DNA from: Acinetobacter pittii
GTDB lineage: Bacteria > Pseudomonadota > Gammaproteobacteria > Pseudomonadales > Moraxellaceae
DNA length: 64,000 nucleotides
Reading direction: 5' to 3'
Assembly (NCBI RefSeq): GCF_034064985.1
Contig: NZ_CP139249.1
Coordinates: 992,001 to 1,056,000 of the forward strand
In this document: positions 57,666-64,000 of the stretch, one piece after another
Position numbering within the stretch: the first letter of the stretch is position 1
How the letters are laid out: each line of letters starts with the position of its first letter
Program-made: the position numbers and the translations under genes
Notes under the pieces: model-generated
What the model saw: the letters and a program-made list of their open reading frames with translations, nothing else
Database searches by the model: none
Told to the model about the DNA's origin: nothing

Positions 57666-59096
57666 ATGCAACAAGCGAATATGCTCAATGAGTTTAAACT
57701 TATTATTGGCGGTCAACTTTGTTCAGGTGAGCAAGGCGAACTGGAAATTCTTAACCCTGCTACTGGCTTAACTGCTGCACGTTGTGCAAAAGCTTCGGTT
57801 GCGCAGGTAAATCAAGCAGTGAGTGCAGCTAAACAGGTATCTAAAGCTTGGCAACAAGTCTCGCACGATGAACGTAAATCAATTTTAAATAAAATTGCTG
57901 ACGGTATTGAAAAGCATGCTGAAATGCTTGCAGAGTTGGTTGTGCTTGAACAAGGTAAGCCACTCGCACTTGCACAAATGGAAGTGCAGGGTGCAATTGG
58001 CTGGACTCGCTATGCGGCTGCTATGGATTTGCCTGTAGAAGTAATTGAAGACAGTGAAACCAAGCGCATTGAACGCCATCGCCAACCATTAGGAGTAGTA
58101 GCTTCAATTACTCCTTGGAACTGGCCACTGATGATTGCGGTTTGGCATATCATGCCTGCATTACGTGCGGGCAACGTGGTCATTAGTAAACCTTCTGAAT
58201 ACACGCCACTCTCAACTTTGCGTTTATGTGAAATCATTCAGCAAGAAGTTCCTGCTGGCGTAATTTCAATTGTGGTTGGTGCGGGTGAAATTGGCGAAGC
58301 ATTATCTTCTCATCCAGATGTGCAAAAAGTCGTGTTTACGGGATCAACTCGAACTGGTCAACACATTATGGCTGGTGCAGCTCAGCAGCTAAAACACTTA
58401 ACTTTAGAGTTGGGTGGTAATGATGCAGGTATTGTATTGCCAGATGCAAATATCGATGAAATTGCAGCTAAGATTTTTAATATGGCTTTCTTAAATGCAG
58501 GCCAAACATGCGCGGCGTTAAAACGTCTATATGTGCATGAAAGCCAATATGAGGCTTTATCTCAAAAGTTAGCTGATATTGCCAACGCCCAAGTGGTGGG
58601 TGATGGAATGGCGTCTTCTACAACATTTGGTCCAGTACAAAACGAGATGCAATATAACAAAGTGAAAGCTCTTATTGCTGAAGCGATTGAACAAGGTGCA
58701 AAAGCACTTTCGGGGCAGCAACCAGTACCAGAGCAAGGCTACTTTATTGCACCAACTATTTTGACTGAAGTTTCTGAGTCTTGCCGCGTGGTGCAAGAAG
58801 AGCAATTTGGCCCTGTGTTACCTGTTTTAAAATATACAGATATTAACGATGCAATTGCTCGTGCCAATGATAGTGAGTTTGGTTTAGGTGGCTCAATTTG
58901 GTCTTCTGATATTAAAGCCGCTCAGACTTATGCTAGTCAGCTTCAATGCGGAACGGTCTGGATTAATACCCATGCAGAAGTACTGCCACATGCACCTTTT
59001 GGTGGCTGGAAAATGTCTGGTCTAGGTGCTGAGTTTGGTCTGGAAGGCTTGCTTGAAAATACAATTGGGCAAACAGTTCATATTAGTAAAGTCTAA
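57666..59096 (+). CDS. aldehyde dehydrogenase, putative arylacetaldehyde-type
   Basis: The 476-residue NAD(P)-dependent enzyme has the ALDH fold: VASITPWNWPLMIAVWHIMP, VISKPSEYTPLS, VVFTGSTRTGQHIM, LELGGNDAGIVL with the catalytic Glu, NAGQTCAALKRLYVH with the catalytic Cys, and PHAPFGGWKMSGLGAEFG. It likely oxidises the aldehyde released by the decarboxylase encoded downstream (phenylacetaldehyde or indole-3-acetaldehyde). That is inference from context, as ALDH substrates cannot be read from motifs. Its upstream region holds sites like that of the adjacent Lrp regulator. Confidence 0.87.
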   Translation: MQQANMLNEFKLIIGGQLCSGEQGELEILNPATGLTAARCAKASVAQVNQAVSAAKQVSKAWQQVSHDERKSILNKIADGIEKHAEMLAELVVLEQGKPLALAQMEVQGAIGWTRYAAAMDLPVEVIEDSETKRIERHRQPLGVVASITPWNWPLMIAVWHIMPALRAGNVVISKPSEYTPLSTLRLCEIIQQEVPAGVISIVVGAGEIGEALSSHPDVQKVVFTGSTRTGQHIMAGAAQQLKHLTLELGGNDAGIVLPDANIDEIAAKIFNMAFLNAGQTCAALKRLYVHESQYEALSQKLADIANAQVVGDGMASSTTFGPVQNEMQYNKVKALIAEAIEQGAKALSGQQPVPEQGYFIAPTILTEVSESCRVVQEEQFGPVLPVLKYTDINDAIARANDSEFGLGGSIWSSDIKAAQTYASQLQCGTVWINTHAEVLPHAPFGGWKMSGLGAEFGLEGLLENTIGQTVHISKV

Positions 59097-59107
59097 ATAT
59101 TAATTTT

Positions 59108-59135
59108 AAGGCGGATCTAGTATCCGCCTTTTTAT
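59108..59135. terminator. terminator between the aldehyde dehydrogenase and Lrp genes
   Basis: AGGCGGAT and ATCCGCCT pair around CTAGT, with T residues after the stem. Confidence 0.88.
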
Positions 59136-59166
59136 TTTCACTTTTATGAGTGAAAAGCTGAGCTGT

Positions 59167-59652
59167 TTATTGGGAGTGATGATAGCTCATGCTTTTAGGT
59201 TTGATTAAAAAATGATTCTGTTCTTTAATTTTTTTCAGAACAATGTAAGACTTTATATGACCAATAAAATTATAAGAAAGTAATCTTTCAGTCACAAATT
59301 GAGAGAGCTGTTCTAAATTTTCAGCAACGACTTTTAAAATAAAATCTGCGTCACCACTAATTGAAAATGCATCTTGAATGTTATCTTCAGCTTCAATGAG
59401 CTCTTGAAAAGCCTGCTGTGATTTTGCTTCATGTGTCCTTAAATTAATATGAATCATCGCTGTGACTTCCAGTCCTAGCGCTTGTTGCTGGATGCGTGCG
59501 GAGTAACCTAAAATTATGCCTTTTTGCTCAAGTAACTGTCGTCGTCTTGAACATTGAGAAGCTGATAAACCGATTAAATCTCCTATTTCCTGATTGGTGA
59601 GCCGTCCATTCTTTTGTAGTGCCTGAATGATTTGCCAGTCGAACTTATCCAT
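59167..59652 (-). CDS. Lrp/AsnC-family transcriptional regulator
   Basis: The product of about 161 residues has the AsnC helix-turn-helix (DKFDWQIIQALQKNGRLTNQEIGDLIGLS followed by CSRRRQLLEQKGII, quoted in parts) and the RAM sensing domain (LGLEVTAMIHINLRTHEAK; GDADFILKVVAENLEQL). I choose ATG 59652, which has an AAAGGAT ribosome site nine bases upstream; a longer frame from 59679 would add nine residues. It diverges from the decarboxylase gene and is the likely regulator of the module, binding the palindromes at 59672-59688 and 57471-57487. Confidence 0.9.
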   Translation of the reverse strand: MDKFDWQIIQALQKNGRLTNQEIGDLIGLSASQCSRRRQLLEQKGIILGYSARIQQQALGLEVTAMIHINLRTHEAKSQQAFQELIEAEDNIQDAFSISGDADFILKVVAENLEQLSQFVTERLLSYNFIGHIKSYIVLKKIKEQNHFLIKPKSMSYHHSQ

Positions 59653-59671
59653 TGCATAAAATCCTTTTATG

Positions 59672-59688
59672 ATACACAAATCATGTAT
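59672..59688. promoter_or_regulatory. candidate Lrp/AsnC-type site in the regulator/decarboxylase intergenic region
   Basis: ATACA-CAAATCA-TGTAT has the same spacer as the site at 57471-57487, with compensating arm changes. A further half-like copy ATGCACGAAATC lies at 59712-59723. Confidence 0.6.
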
Positions 59689-59786
59689 TTTTATTAAAAT
59701 GCGTTTTCATTATGCACGAAATCTAAAAGATAGATGAAATATTATTTTTCTATGGAATAAAAATTGGTCTCAAAGGATATAGAGCA

Positions 59787-61508
59787 ATGTTCATAGAAAT
59801 CGGTGACTTTTTAAATCTTCGTTTAAAACAAATGGGTATCCAACATCTCTTTGGTGTACCTGGTGATTTTAACCTCTCATATCTAGAACAAGTCGAAGCA
59901 GACCCACAACTCGAATTTATTGGAAATTGTAATGAATTAAATGCTGCCTATGCAGCAGACGGTTATGCACGAATTAACGGTTTTTCTGCCTTGGCAACCA
60001 CTTATGGTGTAGGTGACTTAAGTGCGATTAATGGTATTGCAGGTGCCTATGCAGAAAATGTACCTCTTATTCATATCTCAGGTATTCCGCCTTTACATGC
60101 AGTTCAAAAGGGCACACTAATACATCATACGCTTGTCGATGGTAACTATGACAATATTATGAACTGTATGAAAGAGTTCACAGTTGCCCAAACACGTTTA
60201 ACTCCTGCAAATGCAGCTTTTGAAATTGACCGTGTATTACGTCAGTGTTTCCTTGAACGCCGTCCTGTACACATTCAACTACCAGGCGATATTACTCACG
60301 TTAAGATTGAAGTATCTGAGCGTCCGCTCGACTTAAGCTACCCAGCTGTTGAACCTGAATTATTACAAACTGTGGTGAGCAAACTCTGTGACATTATTGA
60401 GAATGCTCAAAGTCCAGCGCTTTTAATTGATAATGAAGCTTCGGTTTTCGGGGTAACGTCACTTTTAAATGATTTGTCTCAAAAATGCTCAATTCCATTT
60501 GCAGGTATGAATACTGCAAAAAATATTATGGATGAAGGTTCACCTCGCTACATTGGCACTTATGTGGGTGGGGCAAGCCAACCGCATGTGAAAAATATTA
60601 TTGAACAATCCGACTGCTTAATTGGTGTTGGCGCACGCTTTACCGATGTAGGCTCAGCTGTATTTACTCATCAAATTGAGACCAAAAACTACATCGAAAT
60701 TAAATCTTATGGTCTGAACATTTTTGGTCAGGATTTTCCGGGTATTGAAATTGGTCAGTTACTCGTTGAGTTAAATAAAAAAGTTGCTCCACGTAAATCA
60801 ACAACACCTCTTCTTGAAAAACAACCTCAGAAAGTAATTGAAGCTCCAGCTCAACAAAAGTTAAGCCAAGATGTGCTTTGGAACTACATTTCAGGTTTTT
60901 TAAAAGAAGATGATGTGATTATTGGTGAAGTAGGAACATCAAACTCTGCTTTGTCAGGTATCAAACTTCCTGCTACAGCTAAATATATTGCTCAGCCGCT
61001 TTGGGGTTCTATTGGTTACACTTTACCGGCTTTACTTGGTAGTTTGTTAGCAGCACCTGAACGTCGTCAAATTTTATTTATTGGTGATGGTTCATTCCAA
61101 CTTACGGTACAAGAACTCTCTACGATTATCCGTCACGGTTTAAAACCAATCATTTTCTTGCTGAACAATGGCGGCTACACCATTGAGCGCCTAATTATGG
61201 GTGAAAACGCTGCTTATAACGACGTGCAAAACTGGAAATACACTGAAATTCCAGCGGTATTTAACGGTAAAAAAGGCCATACCACTTACGTGGTTGAGAC
61301 TGCTGGCCAACTGAAGAGCGTTTTAGACAATGTTCAGCAAAATGATCAGTTAACTTTCATTGAATTAAAACTACCAGCAATGGATGCGCCGGTGAGTTTG
61401 AAAAAATTTGCCTCTGTGATTGCGCGTTTTGACTACGGTGATCGCGGCTACGAAATTTTAAAGGAGCGTTCCCAACCCGTTAAATGTAAGGATGCAATCT
61501 CTTTTTAA
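59787..61508 (+). CDS. ipdC: thiamine-diphosphate 2-oxo-acid decarboxylase, indolepyruvate/phenylpyruvate type
   Basis: The 573-residue product has the pyruvate decarboxylase-type layout: GVPGDFNLSYLEQVE, NELNAAYAADGYAR with the catalytic-type Glu, GVGDLSAINGIAGAYAENVPL, HHTLVDGNY with the two His, and the ThDP motif GDGSFQLTVQELSTI followed by LNNGGYT. The family decarboxylates indolepyruvate, phenylpyruvate or branched 2-oxo acids. Neighbours (aldehyde dehydrogenase, aromatic-type permease, Lrp regulator) support aromatic substrates. Exact specificity is inference. Confidence 0.85.
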   Translation: MFIEIGDFLNLRLKQMGIQHLFGVPGDFNLSYLEQVEADPQLEFIGNCNELNAAYAADGYARINGFSALATTYGVGDLSAINGIAGAYAENVPLIHISGIPPLHAVQKGTLIHHTLVDGNYDNIMNCMKEFTVAQTRLTPANAAFEIDRVLRQCFLERRPVHIQLPGDITHVKIEVSERPLDLSYPAVEPELLQTVVSKLCDIIENAQSPALLIDNEASVFGVTSLLNDLSQKCSIPFAGMNTAKNIMDEGSPRYIGTYVGGASQPHVKNIIEQSDCLIGVGARFTDVGSAVFTHQIETKNYIEIKSYGLNIFGQDFPGIEIGQLLVELNKKVAPRKSTTPLLEKQPQKVIEAPAQQKLSQDVLWNYISGFLKEDDVIIGEVGTSNSALSGIKLPATAKYIAQPLWGSIGYTLPALLGSLLAAPERRQILFIGDGSFQLTVQELSTIIRHGLKPIIFLLNNGGYTIERLIMGENAAYNDVQNWKYTEIPAVFNGKKGHTTYVVETAGQLKSVLDNVQQNDQLTFIELKLPAMDAPVSLKKFASVIARFDYGDRGYEILKERSQPVKCKDAISF

Positions 61509-61648
61509 ATAGAAGATAGGACACGTCTTCTCAAAAATTAAATGGACTCATATTAAAGCTATTTATGTCCGAAGGTCGGTTTTTGGCCTTCGGATATAGT
61601 GCTGAATAAAGGTGTACAGGAAGTGACACCAACATTGGAGATAATGTT
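61509..61648 (+). promoter_or_regulatory. structured leader of the amino-acid permease gene
   Basis: Three hairpins follow each other: TCCGAAGG (61568-61575) with CCTTCGGA (61587-61594); GGTGT (61611-61615) with ACACC (61626-61630); and AACATT (61631-61636) with AATGTT (61643-61648), whose loop GGAGAT holds the ribosome site directly before the ATG. The first lacks a T tract, so termination is not clear. Confidence 0.45.
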
Positions 61649-63028
61649 ATGGATGCAAACAATAAGCACGAGTTAAAACAAGGCTTATCCAATCGGCATA
61701 TTCAACTCATCGCACTCGGAGGGGCGATCGGAACAGGGTTATTCTTAGGTCTATCACAAACAATTAAACTGGCAGGTCCTTCAATCTTATTAGGATATGC
61801 AATTGCAGGAATTATTGCCTTTTTAATTATGCGCCATTTAGGTGAAATGGTTGTTGAAGAGCCGGTCAGTGGTTCTTTTAGTTATTTTGCGAACAAATAT
61901 TGGGGCAAAATGGCTGGCTTTATGTCTGGCTGGAACTACTGGGTTTTGTACGTGCTAGTGAGTATGGCCGAACTGAGCGCAATTGGGACTTTTATACAGT
62001 TTTGGTGGCCTGAAATTCCGACATGGCTGACTGCTTTATTTTTCTTTATTTTAATTAACGGCATTAACTTGGTAAATGTCCGCTTTTTTGGGGAATCGGA
62101 GTTCTTATTTTCATGCATTAAAATTGTTGCGATTTTAAGCATGATTGGCTTTGGTGCTTATCTATTATTTTCAGGTTCAGCAGGTCCGCAAGCAGGTATT
62201 GCAAATTTATGGCAACACGGTGGTTTCTTCCCGCATGGGATTCACGGTTTTGTCATGGCTTTGGCTGTTATTATGTTTGCATTTGGTGGTTTGGAATTAA
62301 TTGGTATTGCTGCAGCTGAAACGAAGAAACCTGAAACGACTATTCCTAAAGCAGTAAATCAGATTGTTTACCGCATCCTGATTTTTTATATCGGTGCGAT
62401 CGGTATTCTTTTATGTCTTTATCCATGGAATATGGTGGCAGAAGGCGGTAGTCCATTTGTCATGATTTTCCAGTCCCTCAATAGTAATGGTGTTGCGAAC
62501 GTTCTAAACTTTGTGGTCTTGATTGCTGCTATTTCGGTTTATAACAGTTGTATCTATTGTAATAGTCGTATGTTGCATGGTTTGGCAGAGCAGGGTAATG
62601 CTCCGGCAATTTTGAAAAAAGTAAACAGCCGCGGTATTCCAGTTCCAGCAGCAGTTGTTTCTGCATCTATTACAGCAATATGTGTGGTCGTAAATTATCT
62701 GATTCCTGGTCAAGCTTTTCAGCTCTTTATGATGTTGGTTGTCGCAGCGCTTGTCATTAACTGGCTTATGATTTCAGTCACACATTTGAAATTTACTAAA
62801 GCGATGAAATTGCAAAAACGTCAGACTAAATTTCAAAGTATTCTTAGCCCATGGAGTAACTATTTAACCATTAGCTTTGTATGCTTTATTCTTATTATTA
62901 TGGCGTTTACACCAGATATGAGGTTGGCTGTTATTTTAGGGCCAATCTGGCTTGCTGTTTTAGCGGTGATGTATTTCTTAAAATATCGCAAAAAAATGGT
63001 AGTGATGCCAGAAGTACAATCGAATTGA
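61649..63028 (+). CDS. amino-acid permease (APC family, AroP/PheP-like)
   Basis: The 459-residue product has 12 transmembrane helices and the APC signature NRHIQLIALGGAIGTGLFLG at the N terminus, RHLGEMVVEEPVSGSFSYFA, MFAFGGLELIGIAAAETKKP and NSCIYCNSRMLHGLAEQGNAP. It resembles aromatic or broad-range AAT transporters that import amino acid with H+. It likely feeds the neighbouring decarboxylase pathway. It lies 140 bases after the decarboxylase, in the same direction, with its own structured leader. Confidence 0.87.
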   Translation: MDANNKHELKQGLSNRHIQLIALGGAIGTGLFLGLSQTIKLAGPSILLGYAIAGIIAFLIMRHLGEMVVEEPVSGSFSYFANKYWGKMAGFMSGWNYWVLYVLVSMAELSAIGTFIQFWWPEIPTWLTALFFFILINGINLVNVRFFGESEFLFSCIKIVAILSMIGFGAYLLFSGSAGPQAGIANLWQHGGFFPHGIHGFVMALAVIMFAFGGLELIGIAAAETKKPETTIPKAVNQIVYRILIFYIGAIGILLCLYPWNMVAEGGSPFVMIFQSLNSNGVANVLNFVVLIAAISVYNSCIYCNSRMLHGLAEQGNAPAILKKVNSRGIPVPAAVVSASITAICVVVNYLIPGQAFQLFMMLVVAALVINWLMISVTHLKFTKAMKLQKRQTKFQSILSPWSNYLTISFVCFILIIMAFTPDMRLAVILGPIWLAVLAVMYFLKYRKKMVVMPEVQSN

Positions 63029-63503
63029 TCGTCTAAATTGACAATGATATTGCGGTTATCAACCTTAAGATTGGTAACCCTTTATCTTTTGTCATATTAT
63101 TTTAATGTTACAAAGAAAATAATTATTTTTAGAAATTTTTAATCATATTTTTAAACATAGAAAATATTTAAATCATAAAATCAAAAACATCGTAAATTAT
63201 CGGATTTTAATATATTTATAATAAATTTGATTTTTATAATTTATAAATAACTAAATTTTATATTTTTAATAATTGTCATAATAAATACGATGACCTTCTG
63301 TAAAATAGGCGAGAAGTTTGAATTAAATAACTGATAATAAATAAAAATAATAATGTGACAGCTAACATTATAAAAATCATTAAAGCGTCATCATACTGTA
63401 ACTTAATTGTCATATTTTCTATTCACAATGCAGCTATCGAAGAGCGTACAAGCACTCAACAAAAAGTGACGTACAACCTATTGCATTAATGAGAGAGAAC
63501 AGA
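63029..63503 (+). promoter_or_regulatory. A/T-rich 475-base gap with a tandem Pho box upstream of pstS
   Basis: No gene is visible. At 63385-63413 three seven-base repeats GCGTCAT-CATA-CTGTAAC-TTAA-TTGTCAT lie with four-base spacers, the 11-base periodicity of PhoB sites. Another TTGTCAT-like element lies at about 63273-63279. A GAGAG ribosome site is just before the ATG. The rest is very A/T-rich; I see nothing else. Confidence 0.72.
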
Positions 63504-64000
63504 ATGCGCTTAAATCCACGTCAAATCGCAATTGCGTTAGCAGTAACTGGGGCAGCTGTAACAACGACTGCAAATGCAGCTCGTGATACGATTCAAATTG
63601 CTGGTTCTTCAACTGTATTACCATTTGCCAGCGTTGTAGCTGAAGAGTTCGGTAATACTTTCCCTCAATTTAAAACTCCTGTAGTGGGTTCTGGCGGTTC
63701 TTCTGCTGGTTTGAAGCAATTCTGTCAAGGTGTTGGCGATAACACAATCGACGTTGCAAATGCTTCTCGTAAAATTAAAAGCACTGAAATTGAAGCTTGT
63801 AACAAAGCTGGTGTAAAACAAATCCAAGAAATCAAAATTGGTTACGACGGTATCGTATTTGCGTCTAACTCAAACAAAGCAGCTTATAAATTAAAACCTT
63901 ATCATGTGTTCGCTGCTTTAGCTGCACAGTTACCTTCAAAAGGTAAATTAGTTCCAAACCCATATACAAACTGGAACCAAATTGATAAAACGCTTCCAAA
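63504..64000 (+). CDS. pstS: phosphate ABC transporter substrate-binding protein, 5' part
   Basis: The gene runs past the window end; about 165 codons are visible. A signal peptide ends near ANAA, then IQIAGSSTVLPFASVVAEEFGN and the GSGGSSAGLKQFCQGVGDNTIDVANASRKI segment typical of periplasmic phosphate-binding proteins (Thr/Ser ligands), then a segment with KIGYDGIVFASNS. It delivers phosphate to PstCAB. The Pho-box upstream indicates PhoB control. Genes pstCAB-phoU should lie beyond the window, which I cannot see. Confidence 0.93.
   Translation, partial: MRLNPRQIAIALAVTGAAVTTTANAARDTIQIAGSSTVLPFASVVAEEFGNTFPQFKTPVVGSGGSSAGLKQFCQGVGDNTIDVANASRKIKSTEIEACNKAGVKQIQEIKIGYDGIVFASNSNKAAYKLKPYHVFAALAAQLPSKGKLVPNPYTNWNQIDKTLP

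Noticed and set aside
61568..61594. Rho-independent terminator between decarboxylase and permease genes
   Set aside because: The stem is good but is followed by TATAGTGC, not a T tract, so I list it only as leader structure.

Overview
The window is a stretch of chromosome from a low-GC gammaproteobacterium, almost certainly Acinetobacter (A. baumannii-calcoaceticus group). Pointers are the dat-ddc pair for 1,3-diaminopropane, adjacent genes for the monomeric and the dimeric NADP isocitrate dehydrogenase, the long-form GAPDH, a DesT/FabR-like regulator facing a reductase-desaturase pair, and the A+T-rich codon use. It is about 90% coding. I see no tRNA, rRNA, CRISPR array, insertion sequence or prophage. 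Many converging gene pairs share one bidirectional hairpin terminator.

Layout. 1-9.2 kb is housekeeping: the 3' part of gap, two paralogous membrane-anchored repeat proteins, obgE-proB, a HAD phosphatase, a DUF1615 lipoprotein, dusB and a nitronate monooxygenase-like enzyme. 9.3-10.0 kb is a VIT-family membrane protein. 10.1-18.2 kb is the most interesting part, a compact exopolysaccharide locus. On the plus strand are a possible leader peptide, a TPR/beta-barrel outer-membrane protein and a UDP-GlcNAc 2-epimerase. On the minus strand a tightly overlapping five-gene operon converges on them: a 4-TM protein with a degenerate GGDEF-like domain, an unknown membrane protein, a processive GT2 synthase, a BcsB-like protein and a TIM-barrel-like anchored protein. 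Together they look like a complete synthase, periplasmic, export and precursor set for an amino-sugar polymer, possibly ManNAc-containing.

18.4-35 kb holds photolyase, slyD, ndh, a PBP5/6-type carboxypeptidase, an M61 peptidase, the two isocitrate dehydrogenases flanking an rluE-type gene, an MFS/LysR divergent pair with a coupled 41-residue small protein, a cystine-type transporter and a PhzF-family gene. 35-48 kb holds an M16 protease, DUF3144, a CYTH-CHAD protein, an Mpo1-like protein, thiE-hemL, a degenerate EntB-like protein, an RluA-type synthase, rapA and an AI-2E-family permease.

48.9-53.3 kb is a lipid module: a TetR repressor diverging from a ferredoxin reductase-desaturase operon, and a hotdog protein diverging from a second TetR. 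Both divergent regions hold clear palindromes. 54.4-57.4 kb is dat-ddc behind a long A+T-rich leader with an inverted repeat. 57.6-63.0 kb appears to be an aromatic 2-oxo-acid (Ehrlich-type) module: aldehyde dehydrogenase, Lrp/AsnC regulator, indolepyruvate/phenylpyruvate-type decarboxylase and amino-acid permease. Two related palindromes with matched arm changes sit before the dehydrogenase and in the regulator/decarboxylase intergenic region. The window ends inside pstS, preceded by a tandem 11-bp-periodic Pho box.
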